Shown: in pieces, positions 34,923-46,078 of the stretch | Numbering within the stretch: the first letter of the stretch is position 1 | Layout: every line of letters starts with the position of its first letter | NCBI GenBank assembly: GCA_021642125.1 | Contig: JAKIXB010000009.1 | Span: 248,001 to 312,000, forward strand | Reading direction: 5' to 3' | DNA from: Nothophoma quercina | Lineage: Eukaryota > Ascomycota > Dothideomycetes > Pleosporales > Didymellaceae | DNA length: 64,000 nucleotides | Made by a program: the position numbers and the translations under genes | The notes under the pieces: model-generated | Told to the model about the DNA's origin: nothing | Database searches by the model: none | The model's input: only the letters and a program-made list of their open reading frames with translations

Positions 34923-36790
34923 ACGACGTGAACACATGGGCGGCGTTAGGTCAGGAGGATGGGTAGCATTGCAATGGAGTTGTGTCACATGACCTCATTC
35001 TGAACATTGGACAAAGTACGCTTTCAACACTTCGGGTGCGCGGTGAGGATTAGAGACAAGGACTGGCTATGAAGCTGGCATTGAGCTTAGTAGCATAGGC
35101 TTACTGCGGACTGTTGTCACCGTATGCATGTGCGGATGTGCGGACGGGAGCGGAGGGTGCGGAGGGGCTGTGTAAAGAGGAAATCTACTCATCAGGGAAG
35201 GTTTGATGCAAGCGCGACTGTCTTGACTAGAATGATCTTACCAATAATGCGTCATCGGCAGAGAAGATGGTGAGGCTGAGCGCAAGGCAGTGTCACTGAG
35301 CTCGACGCTGCTGAGATCGAAATCTGGATCGATAGTTCTAATAGGGTGTTTTTGGGTTCTGAAGACTTCTTGAGGAGTAGAGAACGCCTTCTGCAATTCA
35401 GTTGATCATGCAGATTGTCTGTCCACGTAGGTTCTGGCGATAGTAGTCTAGTAACTGTCTCCGTGGGCATGGATACAGGGTAGTTGCAAATCTATATCAA
35501 TGTATTTCAGAGCTAGCATTGTTAAAAGAAGGCTGGAAACAAACGCTGCAAAATGGAAGAAACATGTCTGGACAATTTATTGCAACCATCTAAACTCCTC
35601 TAACTCAGTCTTGAGCAACTCTAAAGAGCATTAGCCATCGTAAGGCTCTATGAGTTTGTTGCCCGCAATACTTTCAACAAAGCCTCCTGTACAGTAGTGC
35701 GACACCAGGGCTTCAGGTACATCTCCTTCGCCATGCAAGCAGCAAAGCATGACTATCAGTCTTTGCGTGAATACCTGGCCACGACAGCGTCGATGGTCGA
35801 GGTGTCGTTTAGGCGTGGGTTGGCACCTGCGTTGTCTATTGGATACAAAGTCAGTTGACAGCCCTTGAGAGTACCTGATATTAGCCGGGCTTGTTGTAAA
35901 TGTTCATTGAGGCAGAATCAAGGTTGACTCTGAGCTTTAGACGCGAATAAGTCGCGATATTCAAGTGTGGATTTCCGGCACTGGTCCCTAAGGCGCACTC
36001 AAGGCAGACTTATCTCCATCCGGATTAACTACTAGGGTTGGATAGCACTTCGAATTCTTTGAGCATGCCTCGGTATGACCACGGTCTTGATGGAACATGG
36101 TCGCTCGAAAGAGTTGCCTCCGAACGAATCAGGCGTCTACAGGGCTGCATTTTCACCGGTTCCTGGCCCCCAACTTGATGCAGGAGCCGAACGTAAACCG
36201 CATGCAGGGCGGCTACAGGGAACGTGAACGACTTGTAAACGGCGTTGGTTCATTGGTCAGCACCAGATCCTGCGTTCCAGTAGATCTGAGACATTTTCGA
36301 GAAGCGCTTCGCCGTTGAAATCTGTAACTGCACAGCCTCGCGGGAAGTGTGACCGGGTGAAGAAACTGCCGAAGCGAAGCGGGAGTCATGATCATCGCAT
36401 GCCAATGCTGGCGAAATGCATGACAAGTGTCGTCGCAAGTGGTGGCGCTCAGGATTGCAGATTCGATTTTCGTGGTTGTTGTCGTTGAGATGCAGTGGTT
36501 TTCGTTGGAGGTCGAGAAGGTAGGCTGTGTGGATGCGGCGCGAGTGGCGCGTATACCAAGTTGCCGCTTTCGGATAAGTGCGCGGCTATTGATACAGCCT
36601 CCCAAAAGGACCACAAAGCACTCTGGCGTTACTTCTGACAGATTGTGCATTGGTGAGACTTGTCGCTGTGCTTGAGTTTGACGTCATTGTATGAACAAGC
36701 AATCAAATTGCTTTCAAATAGCTTGTTGTGACTGGCAAGATCTCCAAGAGTGATGGCGATGTCCAATTCTGATGGAAGACAATGTCTCAG
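34923..36790. other. Gene-poor stretch of 1.9 kb
   Basis: FIG4 3' flank followed by sequence with only short motif-free frames. I found no splice-consistent gene, transposon ends or tandem repeat. Confidence 0.45.
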
Positions 36791-36844
36791 TTCAAACGAC
36801 CTGGGCAGGTACTCTGGCGTCCGAGAACGAAAGCAATGTACTTA

Positions 36845-37419
36845 CCGAAGGACGTAGTCGACTGAATCAGTAGATCCAAGCTGGTAACCATGCCAATCTT
36901 ACCCAGCTCAGCATGGCGAATGATAGCCTCGCACACAGCATCAGCTTGATAGCTTGGCGCACCATCGTTCAGAAACGCCCTTGCTTTGGTGGTACCCCAG
37001 TACTCGAACGACAGATGGGTGCCTTCCGAATGCTCAGGGGTCGTGCCAATGTCATGAAAGAGGCAGGTCGGGAAGTGCGTCTGTACCACTACATTACCTG
37101 AGCTATGTTGATGCTGTACCTCTTGTCCTGGTTCTTGGGCTCCTAGGCTTGCAGTCTCCAACAAAAGGGACGAAGATGATTGTTCGGTGCTCACTGTAGT
37201 TCCAAACCCGCATACTTTAGTTGAAAGTCCTCTCAGGCAATGTAGCCTTTGCGTATTCGAAAATCTTCTGAGCCACCTCAGGTTCATGCATCTCTACGCT
37301 ATCGAGATCGAGTTTGGCATGCTCATGTTGACATTTCCGAGCACTTTTGAGTGGCTTCGCGGTACGGCCGTTCATCCACTACTTGCAGGTTCGACTTGAA
37401 CATGGTTACTCGACATCCT
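36845..37419 (-). pseudogene. Broken HD-domain gene, cyanamide-hydratase-like
   Basis: The frame read from about 37373 contains VEMHEPEVAQKIFEYAKATL and ERTFN, then a TAA at 37219-37217 (tta on the plus strand), then SMRVWNYSEH. In intact fungal cyanamide-hydratase-like proteins, a His-Ser-Met-Arg-Val segment follows directly at this point. A second block, after a frame change, has CLFHDIGTT and HLSFEYWGTTKARAFL, then CEAIIRHAELGKIGM, carrying the HD pair and the later conserved His. Coding similarity fades after SLDLLIQST, near 36850. One stop, one frame change and a lost 3' part point to a pseudogene. An intron between the two blocks is possible but would not remove the TAA. Confidence 0.6.
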
Positions 37420-39577
37420 GATTCTTGAGCGGCTAGGGTTTCAGAAGGGCTTGGGGTTCCGATGACTCCGTGGTCGTTGAAGAGGGATACAAGGTTCGAA
37501 GTCTGATACGACGGTGTTGTGGGAGTTATGTATGCTACTACAGTGTGAAGCTGACGCAGAACAATTATAGAAGTTATCCTGCAATAATTTTCTCATCATG
37601 ATTACAGTATCCGTGTACTTGCCCTGTGAGGCTGAAGGGCGTAGATATCAACTTCGTCTTCGCATGCGAGTAAGCTGGATCGCGCTATACACTAACCTTG
37701 GGTCTACTTCAGGGAGCGACTTGTCAAAGTCTTGATGCTATGATGGTCATCACCAATGTGTTTGGTCGCGCCTTCATTGGTTGGATGAGCAGAGCCTGGC
37801 TTCTGCACTCGCGTATCCATAGTGACCAGACCCTGCATCACACAAAGATGTCAATATCAAGGTGAGGGACAACTTAGATACTGACTGGCGTTGATCTTTC
37901 CACAATCACGACGCATGCAAGGTTTTAATCTCCGCGCTTGCAGCCAGGAGATTGCCCGGTCGACTCTGCCTTACTTTGAGATCCCAGGCAGACCAGGAGT
38001 TGCATGTCGTGGGGAACACAATAGTACGCAAAGCGGAGAGCCGTTTGCGGGTGCATGCAATCAACGGTAAAGCTAAAGGCAAGCTGTTTTCCACGAGGTG
38101 CTTTTTGTTGTGCGATTGGAGTCGCCAAGATTGACAAGATCAGCTGGACCGATCAGAATGTCTTGGGTGTAGCAAGCATCAGGATGTCGTGTCAAGAGCC
38201 GTAGTTCGAAGCTTGGAAACCAACGCAAGACCGTCATACATGCGTACAATCTTGCTTGGGCGGCGAATGTGCCCAGAGAAGTCATTCGGGCGACATACTT
38301 ACTAGACTCGCCACTGCCAGGCGACATCGATGCTGTGGCACGGTTGCGTGAATTAATGGTGGTGAAAGCACTCAGGAGAGATGATGAGCTTGAGCCCTCT
38401 CGGCGTCTCGGACGCCCACAAGCACAGGAGACTCCGCCGAAACGGGGAATGCTCAATCGAAGCACATCGCGGAGCGGGTCATTTCATTCCCTTGGCAATT
38501 GTCGGAGGGTGACGTCGTCCCTTGGCTTCGCGTGTTCTGGATGTGCTGGATCGCCAGCACTTTCTTCGGGTCGAGGACACGGATGTTTGAATTGTGACTG
38601 GGGCACCAAGCGCCAGCGGCAACCAAAAGTTTGTTGGTGGGGTTGTCGAGCACACTCGAGGCTGTGCTGGCGGCAAAGAAATCATCCCAATCTCTGCTTT
38701 TTGAGACCGAGGGGCTGAGAGCCGACCCATTCGGTACGAGGACCCATTGTTGTTGTCGCGTTGTGGATGAGAAAGGCAAGGCCAGCGTAGCCAGGGACAA
38801 GCTCCAAGGAGCCTCGCAAGATGTGATATGACACGGAGCATTGCTTGGCCTCAATTAAAGTCGCAAGCGGCGAATGCTCCATTGGGAACGCGCGGACCTT
38901 GTCTCCCTACATGTGTGCGACTACGGTTGCTATGGTAGATGCATTGCATGGCATGCTGTCGAAACCTCGTCGTATGTAGTCAGCACAACGTTCGACGAAG
39001 TTGTGAAGCATCACAGAAGCTTTAAAGACTTCTCAGCAAAGGGCTTGACATGAAACAAAAGCCCGGATGCCGATGTTTAGAGTGCTAGAAGGCAGAGTCT
39101 AAACCTCTGAGGGGCAACCTAACTGAAGGCTAGCTGGGATTTGGTCGGCCGCCAGCCCGAGTGGGGATTGGACCCTTGGCAAGAGGGCAGTGCAAGACGC
39201 CAACAACCCCATGGCGATCAAGGTTGCTCCAAGAGCTGGGCATTCTCCCTTAGTCTTTGCTGGCACCTGGGCATGCCTGCTTCAAGCTGTAATCAACAAA
39301 ATCATTGACAGCTTGCTTGCGAGTCCAACACAAGCCTCTTCGTACCCTTTGTTGTGCCTATGGAATCAGGTCTATAGTCACGCACGCTGCTGCGCCTTGA
39401 GCACTGCCTCAATCTCGGACGCGACCCAGCCCAAAATCTGATCACCAGGCTGTTTACCAGCTCCTCTGCTGTCCCCGCAGCTTTTCGCCTTCTCCCAAGG
39501 AATCTAGGTGTGTACGACCCTCGCGCTCTCCGAACGAGCGTATCATGGCTGTAGTGCTCTTGCCAGCTTCGATTGCT
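37420..39577. other. Gene-poor stretch with possible coding fragments
   Basis: No supportable gene. Two stretches look faintly protein-like: plus strand 38185-38500 (contains HAYNLAWAANVPREVIRATY and YLLDSPLPGDIDAVARLREL) and minus strand 38453-38860 (contains RDWDDFFAASTASSVLDNP). Neither has a start, splice sites or a family I recognise, and they may be relics. The right end is the PMC1 promoter. Confidence 0.35.
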
Positions 39578-39600
39578 GTGGCGCAGATGGCAGAGGCTCA
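39578..39600 (+). promoter_or_regulatory. Two tandem calcineurin-dependent response elements (CDRE-like) upstream of PMC1
   Basis: GTGGCGCA at 39578-39585 and GAGGCTCA at 39593-39600 both match the yeast Crz1 consensus GNGGC(G/T)CA exactly, on the same strand, 7 bases apart and about 300 bases before the PMC1 start codon. In yeast PMC1 is a known Crz1 target. The matches are seen; binding is inferred. Confidence 0.55.
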
Positions 39601-39896
39601 GGCCTGAGAGTGTTTGCGTGTGTACTGACGCGCTGTAGCCCAGCCTCGTTTGCGACCTGAATGGTTCACTAGCTCCTTCCTGGCCCAGACACCAACTCGC
39701 CTGCGCAATCGATAGACACAGCCTACTCGCCTCCGCCCTTGTTCCTTCAAAACACCCGCATGCACTCCCAATAGCTTCACCGGTCAGGCTTACTCAACAC
39801 CATTGTTCCTCGTATCCTTCGCTTGCCTAAAAGCATAGCCGACTCCGCCCCCAGCCTACAACAGCAGCCTCGAGGCTGACTTTAGGCAACACCACA

Positions 39897-42800
39897 ATGG
39901 CGGACCACGGTACACCAGACACCGCGCCGCGACGAGCACGAGCGCCGACCATCACCATCGACACATCTGCTGCCGGTGGCAATAGCACAGGCGATTCAGT
40001 ACCTATGGGTGACATCAACAACGTCTCTAATATGAACAACGGTGCTTCGCCTGAACTGCGCAGCGCGGGATCTTTCGAAAGTAACGCAAGCAGACCAGTC
40101 TCGCCGCATAATGTATCTTCACCAGTTACAAAATCAAGTAATGGAGCGAACCTGCTCTCAGTGCCTGGAGCGCATTCTAGAGGAAATTCCATGGACTCGA
40201 ATGTCGACAATCTCGAGTCAAATTCGACGGCAACATATGTCCCGTCTTCTCAAGGCGATACCCTTAAAGGAGATATGGGCCCTACGGAGGTTCTTAATGA
40301 CCAAGACGCTCTTAAACCGGACCCTGGCACGGAAGCAGACTTCGAGGTGGAGAACAACAAGTTCGCTTTTTCGCCTGGTCAACTCGCAAAGTTGTACAAT
40401 CCCAAAAGCTTGGGTGCGTTCCATGCGCTAGGTGGACTAGATGGACTTGAAAAGGGACTTCGAACTGATCGGAAAGCTGGTTTAAGCGTCGACGAGCAGC
40501 ACCTTAACGGTACTGTTACATTCGAGGAGGCCACCATGCCAAGCCAGACACAACCACCTACAAAGTCAGCAGCTAACGGAGCGGTGCCGGACGATGCATC
40601 TAAAGCTTCTGGGCCAGATTCTTTCGCCGACCGCAGACGCGTCTATAGCGATAACAGGCTGCCTGAGAAGAAGCCAAAGAATATCTTCCAGCTAGCCTGG
40701 ATGGCTTATAACGATAAGGTGCTGTTGCTTCTGACCGCCGCTGCGATTATTTCACTCGCCCTTGGACTGTATCAGACTTTCGGAGTGAAGCATAAGCCTG
40801 GTGAACCCAAAGTTGAATGGATCGAAGGTGTGGCTATTATCGTAGCTATCGCCATTGTTGTTGTCGTTGGCGCTGCCAACGATTGGCAAAAGGAGCGTCA
40901 ATTTGTGAAACTGAACAGGAAGAAGGACGACCGACAGATCAAAGTTGTCCGCTCCGGAAGAATCCAGCAGGTCCTCGTTTACGACATCCTTGTGGGAGAC
41001 GTTGTCAATTTAGAGCCTGGAGACATGATTCCGGTCGACGGTATTCTCATTCAAGGCCATGGCATCAAGTGCGACGAGTCTTCCGCAACCGGTGAATCCG
41101 ATCTTCTGAAGAAGACTCCTGGAGAGGATGCTTTCCGCGCTATCGAAAACCATCAGAACCTAAAGAAGGTGGATCCTTTCATCCTTTCTGGTGCGAAGGT
41201 ATCCGAGGGTGTGGGTCAATTCCTTGTCACCGCTACAGGTATCCATTCGAGTTACGGCAAAACGATGATGTCTCTTCGTGAGGAGAGCGAAGTCACTCCT
41301 CTGCAGTCGAAGCTCAACATTCTCGCAACTTACATTGCCAAACTTGGTAGTGCGGCCGCCCTCCTTCTGTTCGTCGTCCTCTTCATTGAATTCCTTGTCC
41401 ACCTCAGGGGAAGTGGCGCCACTCCTGCAGAGAAGGGCCAGAACTTCCTTGACATCCTCATCGTCGCCATTACTGTTATCGTTGTTGCTGTCCCTGAAGG
41501 CTTGCCTCTCGCTGTAACGCTTGCGCTAGCTTTTGCTACGACTCGCATGTTGAAGGACAACAACTTGGTGCGACTGCTTCGATCCTGCGAGACCATGGGT
41601 AACGCAACGACCATTTGCTCGGACAAGACCGGTACTCTCACTCAGAACAAGATGACTGTCGTTGCTGGATCTCTCGGAACTGCACTTCGATTCGGTGACC
41701 ACAAGCTCAAGGCGTCCCAGCAATCCGCTGCCATCGATGACGGTACCAAGGGCAAGGATTCAGCCGAGTCTCCAGTTGAAGGCCCCAACGATGTCTCGGC
41801 TTCAGAATTTGCCGGTACTATCAGCAAAGACGTTAAGGAGCTTCTTGAGCAGTCCATCGTACAAAACACCACAGCTTTCGAGGGCGAAGCCGGCGGACCG
41901 GATCCATTTATTGGTTCAAAGACTGAAACTGCTTTACTCGGATTCGCACGCGACCATCTTGGCATGGGCAACCTGGCTGAAGAGCGCTCCAATGCCAACA
42001 TTGTCCAAGTTGTTCCTTTTGATTCCGCTATCAAGTGTTCAGGAGCTGTCGCAAAGCTTGCAGATGGACGTTACCGCATGTACGTCAAGGGAGCTTCCGA
42101 GATCCTGCTCGGCAAGTGTGACAACATTGTTACAGATGCCTCAAAGGAGCTTGTTTCGGCTCCAATGACGGGCGACAACCGCGAATCTCTCGAACATGTT
42201 ATTACTGCGTACGCTTCTCGATCGCTCCGAACCATCGGTCTAGTATACCGTGACTTCGAGAGCTGGCCACCCAGGGACTCCAAGCCAAACGAAGACGATC
42301 CAAGTCAGGCTGTTTTCACCGATGTCTTCCAGAAGATGACTTTCCTCGCTGTCGTCGGTATTCAGGATCCTCTGCGAGACAGTGTCAAAGAGGCTGTCAA
42401 GGACTGCCAGCACGCTGGTGTCTACGTCCGTATGGTTACTGGCGACAACGTTCTCACAGCGAAGGCTATTGCTGAGGACTGCGGAATTCTTGTCCCCGGC
42501 GGCGTTGTCATGGAGGGTCCCACTTTCCGCAAGCTTTCAAAGAAGGACATGGACGCCGTCATCCCTAAGCTCTGTGTCCTTGCCCGTTCGAGCCCTGAGG
42601 ACAAGCGTAAGCTTGTCAAGCGTCTCAAAGAGCTGGGCGAGACCGTCGCGGTTACTGGTGATGGTACAAACGATGCTCCAGCGCTCAAGACAGCCGATGT
42701 TGGTTTCTCCATGGGTATCGCTGGTACAGAAGTCGCAAAAGAAGCCTCCGCTATCATTCTCATGGACGACAACTTCGCCTCGATTGTCAAGGCCCTCCTC

Positions 42801-44075
42801 TGGGGACGTGCGGTCAATGACGCAGTGAAGAAGTTCCTGCAGTTCCAGATCACAGTCAACATCACAGCCGTTGTCCTCACTTTCGTCTCCGCGGTGTCTA
42901 GCGAGGACCAGCAATCTGTGCTCACCGCTGTTCAACTTCTTTGGGTCAACCTCATCATGGACACCTTCGCTGCTCTTGCTCTTGCGACTGATCCACCCAC
43001 GCGCAGCCTCTTGAACAGGAAGCCGGACCCCAAGTCTGCGCCCTTGATCACTTTGAGGATGTGGAAGATGATCATTGGGCAGGCCATCTATCAACTGGTG
43101 GTCACCTTCATCCTCTATTTTGCCGGCGAGTCTATACTCAGCTACGAAAGCCAGCGCGAGAAGGACCAATTGCCCACTCTTGTTTTCAACACTTTTGTAT
43201 GGATGCAGATCTTCAACGCTCTCAACAATCGTCGCCTGGATAACCACTTCAACGTCTTCGAAGGCATCACCCACAACTGGTTCTTCATTGCCATCTTGCT
43301 GATCATGATCGGTGGTCAGACTATGATTGTCTTCGTAGGTGGTGTCGCCTTTTCTGTTACCAGGCTCAACGGCCCACAATGGGGATACTCAATAGTCTTG
43401 GGTTTCCTGTCTCTCCCCATCGGCATGATTGTCCGCCTCATTCCTGATGAGCTTATCCGCAAGTGCGTTCCTGATTTCTTCAAGAGGAAGCGCAACCCTG
43501 AGGTTGTGGTTACGGACGACGACTTCGAGTGGAACCAAGGTCTTCTTGAGATTCGCGATGAGCTTGCTTTCATCAGGAAGTTCCGCGGTGGTCGCCTCAG
43601 CAACATCAAGTACAAGGTTTCGCACCCCAAGGAGATGTTCTCTAGGTCAAGAACAAGCTTCTCTCACCCCAGCACACCTAACAACGGTGCTGCTGAGCCC
43701 GAGGGCTCGCCCGCTCCTACGCCTTCAAGCCGCCGCAGAACGAGGTCTCGCTCGAACTCGGCCTTTGGCCCCGCTGCTGTCATGGCCGGTATTGTGGCTG
43801 GCAGCGTTGGAGGATGGTCGCCTATTGGCAAGGATGCCGGCGATGCTGGCTCGCTTAAGTTCAGTCGCAGTATGAACAAGGACGATCTTGAGGCTCAGCA
43901 GGGCATCGAGGTTCACCCTCAAACCAAGCCAACGGATCCCATCCTCGCACCGGATGCACACGAGTACCGTGGCCCACCTAGCCAGAACACCGAAACGACA
44001 CCCAACTTCGCCATCGGACCCTTTGCCGGTGATCCTAAGCTGAACGACAGCAAGAAGGATGATACCGAACCCTAG
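39897..44075 (+). CDS. PMC1: Vacuolar P-type Ca2+-ATPase, Pmc1 (PMCA type)
   Basis: Pumps cytosolic Ca2+ into the vacuole, clearing calcium after signalling. Single exon, 1392 residues, start ATG 39897. Actuator TGES at about residue 397; phosphorylation site CSDKTGTLTQNKM at about residue 575; nucleotide-domain MYVKGASEILL; hinge VTGDGTNDAPALK at about residue 920. The helix-4 calcium ligand segment is VAVPEGLPLAVTLALAF, and helix 6 has LLWVNLIMDTFAALALATDPP. The N-terminal 270 residues and the C-terminal tail are disordered; the tail has Arg/Ser-rich stretches but no calmodulin site I can call with certainty. Two Crz1-type elements lie in the promoter. Confidence 0.95.
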   Translation: MADHGTPDTAPRRARAPTITIDTSAAGGNSTGDSVPMGDINNVSNMNNGASPELRSAGSFESNASRPVSPHNVSSPVTKSSNGANLLSVPGAHSRGNSMDSNVDNLESNSTATYVPSSQGDTLKGDMGPTEVLNDQDALKPDPGTEADFEVENNKFAFSPGQLAKLYNPKSLGAFHALGGLDGLEKGLRTDRKAGLSVDEQHLNGTVTFEEATMPSQTQPPTKSAANGAVPDDASKASGPDSFADRRRVYSDNRLPEKKPKNIFQLAWMAYNDKVLLLLTAAAIISLALGLYQTFGVKHKPGEPKVEWIEGVAIIVAIAIVVVVGAANDWQKERQFVKLNRKKDDRQIKVVRSGRIQQVLVYDILVGDVVNLEPGDMIPVDGILIQGHGIKCDESSATGESDLLKKTPGEDAFRAIENHQNLKKVDPFILSGAKVSEGVGQFLVTATGIHSSYGKTMMSLREESEVTPLQSKLNILATYIAKLGSAAALLLFVVLFIEFLVHLRGSGATPAEKGQNFLDILIVAITVIVVAVPEGLPLAVTLALAFATTRMLKDNNLVRLLRSCETMGNATTICSDKTGTLTQNKMTVVAGSLGTALRFGDHKLKASQQSAAIDDGTKGKDSAESPVEGPNDVSASEFAGTISKDVKELLEQSIVQNTTAFEGEAGGPDPFIGSKTETALLGFARDHLGMGNLAEERSNANIVQVVPFDSAIKCSGAVAKLADGRYRMYVKGASEILLGKCDNIVTDASKELVSAPMTGDNRESLEHVITAYASRSLRTIGLVYRDFESWPPRDSKPNEDDPSQAVFTDVFQKMTFLAVVGIQDPLRDSVKEAVKDCQHAGVYVRMVTGDNVLTAKAIAEDCGILVPGGVVMEGPTFRKLSKKDMDAVIPKLCVLARSSPEDKRKLVKRLKELGETVAVTGDGTNDAPALKTADVGFSMGIAGTEVAKEASAIILMDDNFASIVKALLWGRAVNDAVKKFLQFQITVNITAVVLTFVSAVSSEDQQSVLTAVQLLWVNLIMDTFAALALATDPPTRSLLNRKPDPKSAPLITLRMWKMIIGQAIYQLVVTFILYFAGESILSYESQREKDQLPTLVFNTFVWMQIFNALNNRRLDNHFNVFEGITHNWFFIAILLIMIGGQTMIVFVGGVAFSVTRLNGPQWGYSIVLGFLSLPIGMIVRLIPDELIRKCVPDFFKRKRNPEVVVTDDDFEWNQGLLEIRDELAFIRKFRGGRLSNIKYKVSHPKEMFSRSRTSFSHPSTPNNGAAEPEGSPAPTPSSRRRTRSRSNSAFGPAAVMAGIVAGSVGGWSPIGKDAGDAGSLKFSRSMNKDDLEAQQGIEVHPQTKPTDPILAPDAHEYRGPPSQNTETTPNFAIGPFAGDPKLNDSKKDDTEP

Positions 44076-44443
44076 AATACCTCTTTTCCTACCCCCGGTT
44101 CACTGTACATTAATTCGAATTGTTGGCGTATATGGAGTTTTCACCGCTAGTTCACTGCATGGCAGGACTGTGCAGGCTCTCAATTGCGTCCTTTAATGTA
44201 TACCCAACTAAACACTGCATCTCTTTGTTTGTGTCTCATTCCTCTCGGTAGTGCGAGCCCGCTCAGTGTTTTGCTGTAGCTTTCGATGGCAGAGATTGTA
44301 GATCTTCTATTTTACGAGCGTGGCCATAAGGGGCAATAACAAACATCAGGTAGTTCATAGTCCCTAACAACAATCAAGCAAAAAAGTTCCCAAACACGTC
44401 TTCATAATACCTTTGCGTATACCTGCTATAATTGTCGTCTCAC
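44076..44443. other. Convergent 3' flanks of PMC1 and TRM12
   Basis: 368 bases between converging stops. No gene seen. Confidence 0.6.
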
Positions 44444-46078
44444 TCATCTATCTTTTGTGCCAGGGATATGCACGTCGAATACGGCATGCACAACTCCTGG
44501 CGCATACATCTTTACCTTCTCCACATGCTCAACCCTTACCTTCCGCCCACGTTCCTCTCCATCAACATCCCGCTCATCAGCTAGCCTTTGGAACTCCTTC
44601 TCAACCTCCACCCTCCGCTCATCCATCTCCTCCACCCCAACATTCTCATGCGCGTGCACCCAACCCCCTAACCTTCCATCCACAGCCCCGACCGCACTCG
44701 CCCAACTCAGCCTCGACACCGGCAAGAGACCTAGATTCACATGCCTGATCGGCGGCAAGATATCTCCCAAACACTCGACAATTCTTGGAGCAGTATCATT
44801 GCTCATGCCGAAGATACAAAACCGCTCCCCCTGATCAGTCTCCACAACACGGTGCCGCCAGGCTGTCCATTGCTCAGGCGGCGCGCCGGGGGCAGGCACG
44901 TCGGACGGCGTGAACAGCCGCGCCGTCCAGTTGTTGAGCGCTGCGCCGCGCATCAGGCCTTCGATCGACCATGGGTTGAGCTCCCAGCAGAGGACGCGCA
45001 GACCGCGGGATGCGTAGGAGAAGGCGAAGTAGCCGATGCCGGCGTACAGGTCTACTGCGCAGGCGTTGAAAAGTTGCTTGGGTGCTGCGCCCTGGGACGT
45101 TCTTGTTGCTTGTTTTTGTGCGGGGGTTTCGCGGTTGTGTGGGGGTATGGTTGGAGAGAGCGATATGACGGATGGTAATGATAGGATTCGCGCTTTCTCC
45201 TTTACGTTGCCCCGGCTGAACATTGTGTAGCGCGGTGCCCAGGTTTGGTGGATTCCATTCTGGCGGGTGCGTACCCAGAGCGTGTCCTCGAAATCTTGGG
45301 CTGTGGGTGCGGTGAGGATCTGGGGTATTGGGGCAGGGCCGAAGGAGCCGTACACTGGGGTCAGATTCACGGGGCTGCGCAGGATATTTTCTGAATCTTG
45401 GTGGTGGGCGCCCGAGGAGGAATTGGACGGTGGAATCGGGTGGTTGAGAGCGATGTGGGTGCAGTGCAAGGCCGCCGCTATGTGTGCCCATATCTGCCTT
45501 AAATCCGGTGCCTCTGCGCGAATGAAGTCCATCCAAAGCGCGCTGACACTGCTGGCTGGAAGGAGGAGGAGAGGTGTGTAGATGGAATAAGATTCTGGAA
45601 ATTGAGCTACCAGCTCTCCGATGCTGATATTTGTCCAGTGCTCTTTTAATAATTTCAGAGACTCTGTTGGTAGGGCCTCCAAAGCTTCTCTTACAGCCCT
45701 GCGCAAGGGATTGTGTATTACGGTGGTGGAGCGGTCATAGGCAGGCTTGTTGGGGTTGCTGTATGATACCGTAACATCTTTCGACTTCTCAAGACCATGC
45801 AAAATCTCTGCCAGCAGGCTTGCTTCGATCGATGATTCTCGATCAACTGCATGCTCCGTATACGGTATTGTCGTATGTAAGCGCATACGCTGTTCTTTCA
45901 GTGGAAGATCTGCATCTCTAGGTTCTGGAGATATTCCATGGGCTCGATCGAAGCTTTCGTGTTGCTCCAACGCTGTCTTTGCGGCTTTTACTAGGCCTTT
46001 TGGGACTACAAGGACGAGAGTGGCGCGGTCCTGTGGTCCGGAACCATGAGCTTGGTCCGGTATGCAGTCTTCGCTCAT
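44444..46078 (-). CDS. TRM12: tRNA wybutosine-synthesizing protein 2 (Trm12/Tyw2)
   Basis: Transfers the aminocarboxypropyl group of S-adenosylmethionine to 4-demethylwyosine at G37 of tRNA-Phe, a middle step of wybutosine synthesis. Single exon, 544 residues from the ATG at 46076-46078. The methyltransferase-fold SAM site is AVDLYAGIGYFAFSYASRG, followed by ELNPWSIEGLMRGAALNNW, both diagnostic of the family. The N-terminal half holds NISIGELVAQFPESY and TPVYGSFGPAPIPQIL. The fungal N-terminal extension is weakly conserved. A short upstream open frame (ATG at 46146-46144) precedes the start. It diverges from the Nudix gene across 272 bases. Confidence 0.9.
   Translation of the reverse strand: MSEDCIPDQAHGSGPQDRATLVLVVPKGLVKAAKTALEQHESFDRAHGISPEPRDADLPLKEQRMRLHTTIPYTEHAVDRESSIEASLLAEILHGLEKSKDVTVSYSNPNKPAYDRSTTVIHNPLRRAVREALEALPTESLKLLKEHWTNISIGELVAQFPESYSIYTPLLLLPASSVSALWMDFIRAEAPDLRQIWAHIAAALHCTHIALNHPIPPSNSSSGAHHQDSENILRSPVNLTPVYGSFGPAPIPQILTAPTAQDFEDTLWVRTRQNGIHQTWAPRYTMFSRGNVKEKARILSLPSVISLSPTIPPHNRETPAQKQATRTSQGAAPKQLFNACAVDLYAGIGYFAFSYASRGLRVLCWELNPWSIEGLMRGAALNNWTARLFTPSDVPAPGAPPEQWTAWRHRVVETDQGERFCIFGMSNDTAPRIVECLGDILPPIRHVNLGLLPVSRLSWASAVGAVDGRLGGWVHAHENVGVEEMDERRVEVEKEFQRLADERDVDGEERGRKVRVEHVEKVKMYAPGVVHAVFDVHIPGTKDR

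Noticed and set aside
36213..36650. Overlapping frames on both strands in the gene-poor island
   Set aside because: Short, Ser/Thr/Arg-biased translations without domains; likely chance frames.
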